64,000 nt of DNA from Periplaneta americana (GCF_040183065.1 NC_091120.1:20309208-20373207); one strand, 5' to 3'; shown: positions 11,400 through 21,419, numbered from the stretch's first letter. Notes: generated from the sequence alone by a model not told the origin. Translations and numbers: made by a program.

Positions 11400-12240
11400 T
11401 TTAAAAAATGAGGAATAAAAAATAACATTTCCCCGAATATTAACTGAAAAAAAAAGAGTTTTCTGAATTCGTTATCAAGATATTTATATATTACTCGTAC
11501 TTTTCTTTACTTTCGAAACAATTTTCGTTTGCTGAAATAAAATTGCTCAGTAGCACTCTCGAACCAAGGATTTTTAATTTTGCCGCTTTGCCTTGCTGCT
11601 TTACAAAGCACGCGCTGTATCATCTCTACTTGACTCGCTCATGTTCCGCTCCAGGATTAAGATCTCCTTCCATTCTCCCTCCAACAAACTATTCTTTATT
11701 TCCAAACAATACCCAAGGCTCGGCAATTTCCACTCCATTGGTATATTCCCAGATCCGTAACCACGGGCAAGAATGGCGCCGAACCGTCCAAACTTTTAGA
11801 TTGGTTCAAGAGTTCCGTATGCTTTCTTCTTCCATCTTCTTAAGACACGTTGGACAATGCCGGGAGGAGGAAAGAGAAGGGGGAGCCGGTGAAGGCTTTT
11901 TGTAATTCAAAGAAGCGTTAAGACTTGCTAGATAGTAAATAAGAGCGTGGGGAATTCGGTTTGGGGAAGAAACGTTAAACTCCAGACTTTACGGCGTATC
12001 TGCTTAGAAGATCGATGCCGATGATTGAATAAGTGAAGCGATTTCATTGGAGTTCAGTCAAGAAGACTTCAATTTACTAAATACCAACAATAAGAAGTGG
12101 GCGCCTTTGTGACGTCACAGGATGGAAAGGCGCCCTTATATTGAAAAAAAAAAGCAGCACAAATAGGTCTAATTCAGTGCTTCCTACTTCTCCAACATTT
12201 CGTTCTTGAGATTGTGTCGGAAAGCGGTGTCAAATTTACA
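11400..12240. other. Unassigned stretch
   Basis: Slightly less AT-rich than the neighbours. Open frames up to 120 codons occur, but I recognise no protein in them. Confidence 0.4.
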
Positions 12241-12254
12241 AGTTACATCACTTC

Positions 12255-12257
<3 letters not shown>

Positions 12258-12317
<60 letters not shown>

Positions 12318-12472
12318 CAATAATAGTAATAATAATAGTAATAATAATAATAATAGTAATAATAATGACAATAATAGTAATAATAATAGTAATAATAATA
12401 GTAATAATAATGACAATAATAGTAATAATAATAATAGTAATAATAATAATAATAGTAATAATAATAATAATT
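12258..12472. repeat. (AAT)n array with GAC and AGT variant units
   Basis: About 215 bases of AAT units in which AGT and GAC variants recur in higher-order blocks (for example AATGACAATAATAGT repeated), implying block-wise expansion. The long open frames over it are low-complexity artefacts. It abuts the truncated 5' end of an RTE-a copy. Confidence 0.95.
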
Positions 12473-12477
12473 TGCTG

Positions 12478-12712
12478 TCATGTAGCACGTATGGGCGAAT
12501 CCAGAAATGCATATAGAGTGTTAGTTGGGAGGCCAGAGAGGAAAAGACCCTTGGGGAGGCCGAGACGTAGATAATATTAAAATGGATTTGAGGGAGGTGG
12601 GATATGATGGTAGGGACTGGATTGATCTTGCTCAGGATAGGGACCAATGGCTGGCTTATGTGAGGGCGGCAATGAACCTCCAGGTTCCTGGAAAGCCAGT
12701 AAGTATGTATAA
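12478..12712 (+). mobile_element. RTE-a LINE 3' fragment
   Basis: Starts at HVARMGESRNAYRVLVGRP and runs to the 3' end CAGTAAGTATGTA. A ~10-bp deletion after GRPRR breaks the frame (GTAGATAATATT). It lies tail-to-tail with the minus-strand copy that starts at 12720. Confidence 0.85.
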
Positions 12713-13010
12713 TAATTTGCTTACTTAGGAATGGCTTATAGAGAACCCGGAGGTTCATTACTGCCCTCACATAAGTTCGTCATCCGTCCCTATATTTTCA
12801 CTCGGTAATGAGTTTTGGAATAATATTCTGGGGAAATTCTACAGACAGTAACAGCATATCCCTATTAGAAAAGGGAGTAATTAGAATAATAGAAGATACC
12901 AAATATAGTGAATCGTGTAGGGCCATTTAAAAAAAAAACTACAAATAATGCCCAGGGCTTGTAAGTTTATTTTTACATTCAGAGATTCCTCGTATGTAAT
13001 CGTGAAAACC

Positions 13011-13280
13011 CTAGATCATATATGTAACAGATAGGTCGGCATTATAGGCTTTGAGGTTAACAACTTTTGTCAGGTTTACTACGCTGCCATTTAGTTGTTA
13101 CATAAGGAGTCAGGTCATAATTCCCATTTGAATAATTCAAATGCAATTATTGCATTAGCGACTGTACTGCCATCTAGTGTTCGTTTACGGCGGACGGGTG
13201 GCGATCCTCGCGGTTGTTCTCTTCAAAGTGCTGCCAATTTAACATAGCGATGAGTTATCTGTTACATATATGATCTAGGG
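13011..13280. mobile_element. MITE with 23-25-bp perfect TIRs
   Basis: Starts CTAGATCATATATGTAACAG and ends with its reverse complement plus GG. It interrupts LINE E, whose uninterrupted form is TGAAAACTTTGTAAC at 31342-31356 (minus strand). An ~8-bp target duplication is seen: TGAAAACC (13003-13010) and TGAACACC (13281-13288). Eight bases would suit a hAT-type MITE, but the TIR itself is not diagnostic. Confidence 0.8.
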
Positions 13281-13388
13281 TGAACACCTTGTAACTAATT
13301 CAACGGTTCTTAAGCGCCAAAAAATGACTTTCATATTCCATCGGCAAGTCATCGTGCTATCAAAAAGGAGTTGCGTTATATGGCAGTG

Positions 13389-14095
13389 TAGTAATATACG
13401 TTACAAGAGCGATATGTTGACGTTTTCATGTTCGAGGAAAAGATTGAAAAAGCGAAACGTAGTTGAGCTTTTTTAATTTCCGAGAACATGAAAACAAACA
13501 TACCGCTCGTGTATCGTACATTATTTTGTGCGAAGATCGTTTATTACATACCTGAAAGAGGAATTTCTAATTAGTTGCAATGAAATCTCCATCTTGGTTT
13601 CTGTTCAATGACGGCAACTTTGGAAAACAAATATGTCTATCTTCAACATTGTTCCTATAAAATGTTTTCTGTGTTTACTATACTGCAGCAGGCCGTGATA
13701 TACGTCTGTCTTTTTTTTCCCCCAGTCTATGATGAGTCTGGAATCTTGTTGATTTTTTCACGTATTCCTTAATGTTACTTGCATTGCAAATGTAGTAACT
13801 TTTGTGGCGTTGTAGAGTTTACTTAATTTTTGCAAATATTTAAAAATAATAATTAATAGTGCAATTTAGGTGAAATTGCAGTGGTAAGTTTCCGATTTAT
13901 AATTATTACTATATTGAACGTCTTTAAAAATAATATGTTAAAAGCCTAAAGCAGTAAAATGAATATGACGCTTAAGCGGTAAGAATAGGGAAATTGTTAT
14001 GTGTGTTAGGTTGGGAATACTGAATGTGGTATTCCACACTTACCGCGTATTGGTTTTGTGCGGAAAGCAAGCAAATACGCACGATCTCGCACAAA
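13389..14095 (+). mobile_element. Repeat X, copy 1
   Basis: One of four copies of an unrecognised ~700-bp repeat. It opens with TAGTAATAT(A/G)CGTTACAAG and a ~110-bp imperfect hairpin, ACAAGAGC-ATATGTT...AACATACCGCTCGTGT with inner arms GTTTTCATGTTCGAGGAAA/TTTCCGAGAACATGAAAAC. It ends CACGATCTCGCACAAA. The end is also an inverted partner of an internal TTTTGTGCGAAGATCG (about 13529). It sits in LINE E between GGCAGT and ATTTTTAATAG, with no clear target duplication. No ORF. Confidence 0.8.
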
Positions 14096-14700
14096 ACATT
14101 TTTAATAGGCTCCCTCTTGAACTGTAAGTCAAAACATAAGATTATTTAGGACCAAATTAAATAAGTACCTAATTTCTCACGCATTCTATTCTGTAGGTGA
14201 ATTTATGACATTCAACAACACTATTATTTCTGATTTTTTTTTTCATTTTATTTCATTTGTTATTTTCCATAGATCTTACATTAGCAATGAAGCTTTAAGC
14301 TGTGGAACAAGTCAAAATTTTTCAAGATTAGAATTACAATTATAATTTTTACAATATTTTAGAATTTTACAATTTTGAAATTTTCTACAATTTTTTACAA
14401 TATTTTGGCGAGATGTAGGCCTAGTGAGATGAGGTGATGTTTTATATTAAGTATCGATACTAACCTCTTGTGTTGTACTAGTAGGCCTACATTGTAAAAT
14501 TGTTCTATATATCTTTCAAATAGACTGTGACTATAATAAAGACTTTGTAGTAGATCTACTATTAAGATTTTTTTTTACTTTTTCCATATTCTAGCTGTGA
14601 AGCGTTGTACGGATACAATACAAGATTAATCCAGTCCCTACCATCATACCCCACATCACTCAAATCCATTTTAATATTATTCTCCCATCTGTGTCCCTGT

Positions 14701-14955
14701 TTATTTTTTTTATTTTAGTAGGCTATTTTACGACGCTTTATCAACATCTTAGGTTATTTAGCGTCTGGATAAGATATAAGTGATAATGCCGGTGAAATGA
14801 GACCAGGGTCCAACACCGAAAGTTACCCAGCATTTGCTCATATTGGGTTGAGGGAAAACCCCGGAAAAAACCTCAACTAGGTAACTTGCCCCGACCGGGA
14901 ATCGAACCCGGGCCACCTGGTTTCGAGGGCAGTCGCGCTGACCGTTACTCCACAG
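14701..14955 (-). mobile_element. SINE-A copy
   Basis: Minus-strand SINE with B-box GGGTTCGATTCCCGG, the CCTAGTTGAGGTTTTTTCC block and the CGTCGTAAAATAGCC end. It interrupts the minus-strand RTE-a copy near the GRPRRRWE codons. Target duplication was not evident. Confidence 0.85.
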
Positions 14956-15222
14956 TCTTTTTTCCCCCCAGGTCACCCAATCAACGATCTATACGCATTT
15001 ATGGATTCACTCTTCCCATCTCAAACGTTTTTTAGCCCCAAATATTTTTCTAAGCCCCTCATTCTCGAACACCCTTAACCTCTGTTCTTCTCTCAAAGTG
15101 AGAGTCCAAGTTTCACAACAATACTGAGCAACCGGGAATGTAATTGTTTTGTAAATTCTAATTTTGAGCATTTTTGAACGCAGACTAGATGACAAAAGCT
15201 TCTCAACCGAATAATAACAAGC

Positions 15223-15680
15223 ATTGAATAATTTCAAGGAAAAATTGTTCCGGAGCCGGGTATCGATCCCGGGACCATTCGCTTAGCGCGCGAACGCTCT
15301 ACCGACTGAACTACCCCAGGAACTATACACGACACCTTCACAATTTTTCCTCTTATATCCACACAACTCACATGAGCTGACAAGACGCCAGAACTCAACT
15401 TTGAGTGCACACAATACTGTGTGACTTTAAATTGTGGCTTTCTGTTAACGTACCTCCAGTAACGAATGTATTATACAAATCTGGCTTTCAGGTAGTAGCT
15501 CCCTGTAAAGCAGGTTTGAATACACGGTGTCGTGTACAGTTCCTGGGGTAGCTCAGTCGGTAGAGCGTTCGCGCGCTAAGCGAATGGTCCCGGGATCGAT
15601 ACCCGGCTCCGGAACAATTCTTCCTTGAAATTATTCAAACCTGCTTTACAGGGAGCTACTACCTGAAAGCCAGATTTGTA
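15223..15680. mobile_element. Insertion of two inverted tRNA-like SINE units with 15-bp target duplication
   Basis: Flanked by ATAATAACAAGCATT on both sides (15208-15222 and 15681-15695 within a base), inside RTE-a. It holds a tRNA-like unit on the minus strand (15240-15330) and one on the plus strand (15540-15620). Each has GGGGTAG(C/T)TCAGTCGGTAGAGC, a 5-bp anticodon-type stem TTCGC/GCGAA around GCGCTAA, and CCCGGGATCGATACCCGG. A 50-bp segment beside the plus unit (CTTTCAGGTAGTAGCTCCC core) also occurs inverted at 15632-15680. The anticodon loop has C where tRNAs have U33, so this is a SINE head and not a working tRNA. Confidence 0.75.
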
Positions 15681-15738
15681 TAATAACAAGCATTTTTCAT
15701 ATTTATTCTGCGTTTAATTTCCTCTCGAGTGTAAGTAT

Positions 15739-16259
15739 TAATTCTTTAGACATTTTTGCAGTCGACCAGGGTATCGATTAAACTGCTTCTTCACCTCGAC
15801 CCAGCGCTTTGTTTGTCGCCAACACGTAGTGTAATAGTGGAATCTTATCCTAATATGACCAAAGTGATCGTTAGCCGTGAGTCGGCCATTACAGGAGAAG
15901 CAGGACAGATCTATAAACCGTCCCCTGATAGGGAGGCAGCCGACTCTGATTATTTCGGACCGTAGGCTCACGTTTTGAGCAACCTTCCCTTCCCCTCCCC
16001 TCCCCCGCCCTTCGCCCTATTTAATTGGTGGAGTAATAGTACGGCACAGTGGTCAGTGTTTCTATGGCAACCGGGCCCAATAAAGCGAGCTTCGAAGCAC
16101 TCTGGACTCTTATCGTTCACTCGTCCACCTTGCAGATGAAGTCAGATAAATAAAATTCTGCACCTCTCTCAAGATATCTGTAATCAACTTGATGCTCACT
16201 CAAGTAACTAACGAGTCCACTATTTTGTAATAAAGATAGTAATATATTTATACAATATA
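15739..16259. other. Unassigned, relatively GC-rich stretch
   Basis: Includes a C-rich run (about 15990-16020). No protein or repeat recognised. The GC content stands out from the surrounding TE sequence. Confidence 0.4.
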
Positions 16260-17753
16260 CAGGGTGTTTCAAAAACACGGGGCATAATTTCAGGTATGTA
16301 TTTCCCACATGTAGACAATCAAAATAGTCCATTACAACATGTGTCCGGAAATGCTTCATTTCCGAGTTATGGCCTTCACAACATTGAAATTTACCGGAAC
16401 GTTTTTATTTCCGCAGGTCGTTGTCATTACAGAAGATGTTCAAAATGTCCACCTCCTGCTTGAATACAGACCTCACATCGATGTCTCATTGACCTGCGAA
16501 CACGATCCCAAACTCCAGGAGTATTGTGTATGTCCTCAGAACATGCCACAATTCGATTCCGAAGGGATTCCAAATCAGGCACCGGAGACGAATAAACCAA
16601 TGATTTTAAATGGCCTCACAAGTAGAAATCGAGAGGGTTCAGATCAGGTGAGCGTGGAGGCCAAGCAATTGGGCCACCTCTACCTATCCACCCATCAGGA
16701 AACCTTCGATCCAAGTACTGGCGAGCCGTACGACTGAAATGTGCAGGAGCGCCATCATGCAAGAAATGAATGTGTTGACGATTGATCAGTGGAGTGTCTT
16801 CTAAAACATGAGGTATGGTGTTTTCCAGGAAGTTTGTGTACGCCTGCCCCGTAAGTCTGTTTACAAGTACATGGGGTCCAACTAATCGATCACCAATGAT
16901 ACCGGCCCACATGTTGAGGGAGAACCGCAACTGGTGATGAGATGGAACAGTTGCACGTGGGTTTTCATACGCCCATACATGCTGATTGTGCAAATTTGTT
17001 ATGCCATCTCGTGTGAACTGTGCTTCATCTGTAAATAATACTAAGGCAGGAAAGTTCGGATTTACACCACACTGCTGCAAGAACCACTGACAAAACCTAA
17101 CTCGTGCAGGGTAATCTGCTGGTGACAGGGCCTGTACACGTTGCAAATGATAAGGATACAATTGATAGGCCTACTCTTTCAACAGTCTCCAGACAGTCGT
17201 ATGAGGAACATTGACTTGCAACGCTACCCTTCGTGTGCTGATAGAAAGAGTCATGTTCACAGCCTCCAGAATCTCCTCCTGTACTTCTGCAGTTGTAGAT
17301 CTTGGTCGTCCCCTTCCCAAACCAGGAGAGTTAAATTTTCCATACTCGCACAGACGGTAATGGAGACGTACAAATGTCTTCCGATCTGGACATTGTCGCT
17401 GTGGGTACCTCTCCTGGTACAAACGACGAGCCAGCGCAGCATTGCCGTCCGCCTTACCGTACATGAAGTGTATCTCTGCCAGCTCTTGATTTGAATACAT
17501 GTCGCACAGTCTAACGCCTACACAACACTGAATGTAACCTTCGCCTCGGAATGAACTGTCAGAGTGCCCTCTTAATGTCTCCTTTGACGGCAACGACGTG
17601 CGGAAAGGAAAACGTTCCGGTGAATTTCAATGTTGTGAAGGCCATAACTCGGAAATAAAGCATTTCCGGACACATGTTGTAATGAACTATTTTGATTGTC
17701 TACATGTGGGAAATACATACTTGAAATTATGCCCCTTATTTTTAAACACCCTG
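16260..17753 (-). mobile_element. Mariner-type transposon (DUF4817 + DDE), broken copy
   Basis: About 1.49 kb with ~170-bp inverted ends beginning CAGGGTGTTTCAAAAA, flanked by TA (16258-16259, 17754-17755). Nearly identical to the element at 37163-38654. The transposase reads on the minus strand in two blocks, 17171-17593 (N-terminal helix-turn-helix part) and 16616-17161 (catalytic part). A GGCCTA micro-insertion (17168-17173) creates the TAG stop at 17171-17173, and a TGG-to-TGA change at 16616-16618 stops it again just after DFYL. Confidence 0.9.
16616..17593 (-). pseudogene. Mariner-type transposase, two premature stops
   Basis: Collinear with the 387-residue protein at 37330-38493. Catalytic motifs LFTDEAQF, HDGAPAHF and SPDLNPLDFYL are all still present. 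One arginine codon of the sister copy is absent after the second aspartate, giving 41 residues between the second and third acidic residues. The remaining C-terminal codons are readable past the TGA, toward about 16400. Inactive as it stands. Confidence 0.85.
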
Positions 17754-17793
17754 TATATACATCTTTATTACACAACTTTTAACACTGTATCAC

Positions 17794-18202
17794 TTCGGAA
17801 TATGTATGGTAAGACTTTCCTGTGTTAAATTTCAACGTACCTCGTTTGCATGTGTTGGGTGTGTTCCTGTGGTATAGTGTAGATTCAAAGCGTGTGTGTG
17901 TTTTGAAGTTGAGTTGTGTGTTGAAAATTTCGTTGGGGTATGTTTGTGTGTGTCTGTATATTTCATATTGTTCTTGTGTGTTTAGTTTCTGACTTTTTGT
18001 TTGGATGTGTAGTATTTCCATGTCTGTGTTGATGTCTCTGTGGGTGTGGTTAGCATTTGTGATGTGTTCTGCATATGTAGAGGTGTTTTGTAATTTTGTT
18101 ATGGCTGTGATGTGTTCTTTGTAACGTGTTTGAAACGATCAGCCTGTCTGTCCTATGTAGAAGTTGTTGCAGGTTTTACATTTGAGTTTGTAATACGCCT
18201 GT
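17794..18202 (-). mobile_element. Penelope-like element 3' region, minus-strand arm of an inverted pair
   Basis: The minus strand encodes the tail of a GIY-YIG endonuclease-type ORF (MEILHIQTKSQKLNTQEQYE, IYRHTQTYPNEIFNTQLNF; 17779-18021). The arm is the reverse complement of 18246-18717, with an ~80-bp segment missing near 17850. Confidence 0.7.
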
Positions 18203-18245
18203 AACATCTCAACACACAAACAACACAAATAAACAAATACAACCA

Positions 18246-18717
18246 CACAGGCGTATACAAACTCAAACCTGCAACAACTTCTATATAGGACAGATAGGCA
18301 GATCATTTCAAACACGTTACAAAGAACACATCACAGCCATAACAAAATTACAAAACACCTCCACATATGCAGAACACATCACAAATGCCAACCACACCCA
18401 CAGAGACATCAACACAGAAATGGAAATACTGCACATCCAACCAAAAAGCTAGAAACTCAACACACTAGAACAATATGAAATATACAGACACACCAAAACA
18501 CACCCCAACGATATTCTCAACACACAACTCAATTTCAAATCACATACACTCTTTGACTCTACACTATACCGCAGGAACACACCCTCACAGGAAACAGAAC
18601 AAATGGCGCCAGGACCAACAACGACCAGTTCTGAAGATGATCCATAAATAGGTCGAAACATGTAAACGAGGTACGTTGAAATTTAACACAGGAAAGTCTT
18701 ACCATACATATTCCGAA
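18246..18717 (+). mobile_element. Penelope-like element 3' region, plus-strand arm
   Basis: The plus strand reads FYIGQIGRSFQTRYKEHITA, then NHTHRDINTEMEILHIQP, stop, and KLNTLEQYEIYRHTKTHPND. The YIG...GRSF..RYKEH pattern is the GIY-YIG endonuclease of Penelope-like retroelements, which lies C-terminal to their RT. After the ORF comes GAAGATGATCC...GGTCGAAAC, similar to the 3' ends of such elements. RT is absent, and one in-frame TAG occurs. Confidence 0.75.
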
Positions 18718-18987
18718 AAGATAGTAAGTCGAGGTACATTTTTCTATTTGGGGAAAAGTTTGCCATTGTTTTCGTTGAAAAGGAAAAAGATAATATTATT
18801 AAACATGTCGCCCAAAATTATGGAACATTTTAATGGTTTAAAATATAGAACACAATGTGCGTGTAATGCTAACAAGCCATTATCTTTAAAAAATGAGAAG
18901 GACTAAAATAAGTTGAAAATATTTAACCTTCAACATTGGATGCTCTTCAGAACAACAAGCTATTATAGGCTATGGATAGTCTGGTTA

Positions 18988-19103
18988 TTTTTAATTGGTT
19001 ATTTTACGACGCTTTATCAACTGCTATGTTTATCTAGCGTCTGAATGAGATGAATGTGATAATGCCAGCAAAATGAGTCCAGGGTTCAGCGCCGAAAGTT
19101 ACA
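18988..19103 (-). mobile_element. SINE-A 3' half
   Basis: Contains the ATTTTACGACGCTTTATCAAC end and the CGCCGAAAGTTAC block. Cut off at 19103, close to the left end of the next element. Confidence 0.75.
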
Positions 19104-19112
19104 TCTTCATAC

Positions 19113-19741
19113 AGGGTGTTGCAAAACTCCATACTCAAACTTCTAGGAATGGTAGAAGAGCCCAAAACAAATATGTTTTTGTTATATAACCGTAGGTCGG
19201 ATATCAATACTTAGGCCTACGTCAATCGTCACCTTCGAACTCAGACATTGCTGGCAGATATTGAGAGTGTGGTAACCATTTAAAATGGTTTTGGTGACAT
19301 TTTGTTTACAGGTATTGTTCAAACGTGCGGCCTCCTGCTTCAATAACGATGTATAATTACTTGATAATGCGTCCGTCATACGTTGAAATACTTCATGTTG
19401 ATGTTGTAAGTGATCGGCAGCTACAAAAATCCGAGCAACGAGGTCCTCCTCTGACACAATTGGCGTTTCATGCACTAAACTCTTTAAATGTCCCCACACA
19501 AAAAAATCGAGTGGGGTAAGGTCAGGAGAACGAGCAGGCCATGCAATGGGCCCACCCCGACCAATCCAATGTTCACCGCTTGTGCCACGTAAAAGCTGTG
19601 TGCAGTCTGCTAATTGTGACGTGTTTGTGATGCGCAGAGATGCTTATTTCTACTCAGCGATGCGTTCGAAGGTAACCATTGACGTAACTATTGTTTTCCG
19701 ACCTATGGCTATATAAAGAAAAATCTTTGTTTTGGGCAGTA
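19113..19741 (-). mobile_element. Second mariner-type transposon, internally deleted remnant
   Basis: The left end begins CAGGGTGTTGCAAAAC after TA. Minus-strand coding retains only the C-terminal end of a transposase: GRGGPIAWPARSPDLTPLDF, FVWGHLKSLVHETPIVSEED and onward to a stop at 19182. Inverted end blocks, GTAGGTCGG...CGTCAAT...ACCTTCGAAC, occur at 19190-19240 and 19666-19715. The left one carries an extra GGCCTA (19214-19219). Related to, but clearly different from, the element at 16260. Confidence 0.75.
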
Positions 19742-20086
19742 AGCTTTTAAGCTTCTAAGGCCATCACAGACCACTACTTCATTCTGAACAAAATCAACAG
19801 GCATCGTAATTTTAACTAAACTTGCGTATTAGATCTTGATTCAGAATCTCTTTACTTATAATTCCAGGCTTCAGTCTTGAGGCGCCGTGTCATCAGGTTT
19901 GTAGACCTATTAATTGGAAATACCACGACGGTCTGTAGGCTTGAAATTAACAGATCACAACTAGTCTTGAGATGCCAGACAATGGTTTCGATAAAACAAC
20001 GAATTTACAAGCATTTAAGCAAAAGAATATGAAACGCGAGTCGTTACTTTTGTACCGGATATCAAAATCAATTATTTTGAGACGTC
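19742..20086. other. Unassigned stretch
   Basis: No gene or repeat recognised. Confidence 0.35.
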
Positions 20087-20105
20087 TAAAGCTGGGTCCA
20101 CACTA

Positions 20106-20711
20106 CTGGGTGTTCAGTTCAATGTGTGTTATGGCTCACTGTATGCCGTTACGAGGCTAGTCGATGAGCCTAGAGAATTCAATCTTCCTACACTTCCGCA
20201 GAGGCGTATTACCTATGTGCCAGAGAAGTTGCCTAGCAAGTACGGCGTTCATTCTGAAGAGTACTTACCGATACGTACGGTAACGCCGGTAGTGGCAGGA
20301 ATGTGAACTGTTTCGAAACATGTACTGAGGTGAGCTTTTCTTACTGTCGGGATATCGGGAGAGGATTAAGACGATTACTTACGTATTTGTTGACATTAAC
20401 TTCGACTGTCAACATGGACACGGAGCATTTTATTTGTACTGTGGAATGTTGCCGTACGCAACCGATGATGACAAATACCTTGCGTACGACTTGGCCGCGC
20501 AAAACACAGTTCGAAAGAGGTTATGGTAGCACACAGACCGTACAGACCGCCATCTGTTGCTACGACTTTCAAGTTATACCGTACACATTCTAAAGTTCAG
20601 ATTGAACGCCTTGATTAATAGGCAACTTCTCTAACACAAAAGCTGAAACTCGCTTCAAATCGCTGACTCATCAACAGTGATGTCATGACACACTTTGAAA
20701 TGAACACCCAG
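20106..20711 (+). mobile_element. Repeat Y, copy 1, inside the left TIR of element U
   Basis: 606 bp with inverted ends (CTGGGTGTTCA...TGAACACCCAG) and TA on both sides (20104-20105, 20712-20713), as in Tc1/mariner-type insertions. Two short reading frames (20124-20306 and about 20360-20593) recur in all three copies, but I recognise no protein. Confidence 0.85.
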
Positions 20712-21059
20712 TATATAACAAAACACGTTATATAACAAAGTTATGTAACTTGTTGCAGAAACGGGAAGAAAATGTTATATAACACGAGTTTTTTTTTGTG
20801 TTGTATAGCAAGTTATATGTTATCCATCGGGTGTCGGTAAACATCAAAAGATGTTATAAAACATCGTTATATAAAATGTTTGCGCATCATGTAACTTGTT
20901 ATAAAACACACCCGCTGCACAAAAAGGTACGAGCTGAGTCTTGCTGGAATCATCACGTCACGTGTTTTGCGTCATTGCGTAGTATCTTGTATGCGTTCTC
21001 TGTGCGCTTGGCGTATTTATTCATCTGTGTTCCGAAGTCAACTTGGCATAATGTAGTGA

Positions 21060-21332
21060 AACAAGACTGCAACTTACGAGTTAATTGAGCTGTACAGAGA
21101 AAAACGGGTATTATGGGATCCGCGACTGATATGGACCACAAAGACAAATAAAAAGTACGACGCATGGGCTGAATTGGCTGTTAATATGAAAATGGATGTG
21201 CAAGAGGTTGAAAAGAAAATGACAATTCTTATTAGTCAGTTCCAGATAGAATTAAAGAAAGGAAAAGTGGGTATGGAACAAACGCACACTACAAATCAAA
21301 ATGGGTGTACTTCAAGATGCTCTTGTTTTTAA
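21060..21332 (+). CDS. MADF-domain ORF of element U (partial)
   Basis: An open plus-strand frame from a stop at 21057-21059 to TAA at 21330-21332, with no ATG near its start. It reads YELIELYREKRVLWDPRLIW, KKYDAWAELAVNMKM, VEKKMTILISQFQIELKK: a MADF DNA-binding domain (tryptophan-DPR-W and DAW landmarks). Harbinger elements carry a Myb/MADF-type second protein that helps transposase reach the nucleus and DNA. Position inside U fits that role. A missing N-terminus could mean a spliced 5' exon or decay. Confidence 0.65.
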   Translation, partial: NKTATYELIELYREKRVLWDPRLIWTTKTNKKYDAWAELAVNMKMDVQEVEKKMTILISQFQIELKKGKVGMEQTHTTNQNGCTSRCSCF

Positions 21333-21419
21333 GAGACAAAATGAGTCAGTGATAGCTTCACATACTCTGATACAATCCTGCTTGGAGAATTTGAACAAAT
21401 AGCTTAAAATTTTGTAGGA

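Larger units (their letters stand above)
12791..14628 (+). mobile_element. LINE E (CR1/jockey-like), nested in RTE-a and itself interrupted
   Basis: Plus-strand RT C-terminal pieces: FGIIFWGNSTDSN, KRVIRIIEDTKYSESCR, FKKLQIMPRACKFIF (12800-13007), resuming after the MITE with LVTNSTV, KMTFIFHRQVIVLSK (13290-13388). The 3' UTR follows after repeat X (14096-14628) and ends in ATACAATACA, matching the pentanucleotide tail of the second copy at 30930-31505. Comparison with that copy gives empty sites for both insertions. Confidence 0.75.
12720..15738 (-). mobile_element. RTE-a LINE, minus strand, carrying several nested insertions
   Basis: Collinear minus-strand pieces are 12720-12790 (3' end, CTCACATAAG...GTCCCTAT), 14629-14700, about 14956-15222 (codons [42 protein letters not shown]) and 15681-15738. 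Insertions between them are LINE E (12791-14628), SINE-A (14701-14955) and the inverted tRNA-SINE unit (15223-15680). Eight consensus bases (CCTGAGCA) are missing at the LINE E junction. Dead copy. Confidence 0.8.

Noticed and set aside
11126..11404. 92-codon plus-strand frame
   Set aside because: Shadow of the minus-strand LINE reverse transcriptase in the same place.
12206..12770. Long open frames (up to 175 codons) over the AAT array on both strands
   Set aside because: Low-complexity translations of a microsatellite (poly-I, N, L or Y).
13389..14095. Repeat X as a Helitron (terminal hairpin)
   Set aside because: In the orientation that puts the hairpin near the 3' end, the terminus is not CTRR and the 5' end is not TC; the hairpin is also much larger than usual.
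15540..15620. A working tRNA gene with a well-formed anticodon stem
   Set aside because: The anticodon loop lacks U33, the acceptor stem does not pair well, it occurs twice in inverted orientation within an insertion flanked by a target duplication, and it continues into a SINE body.
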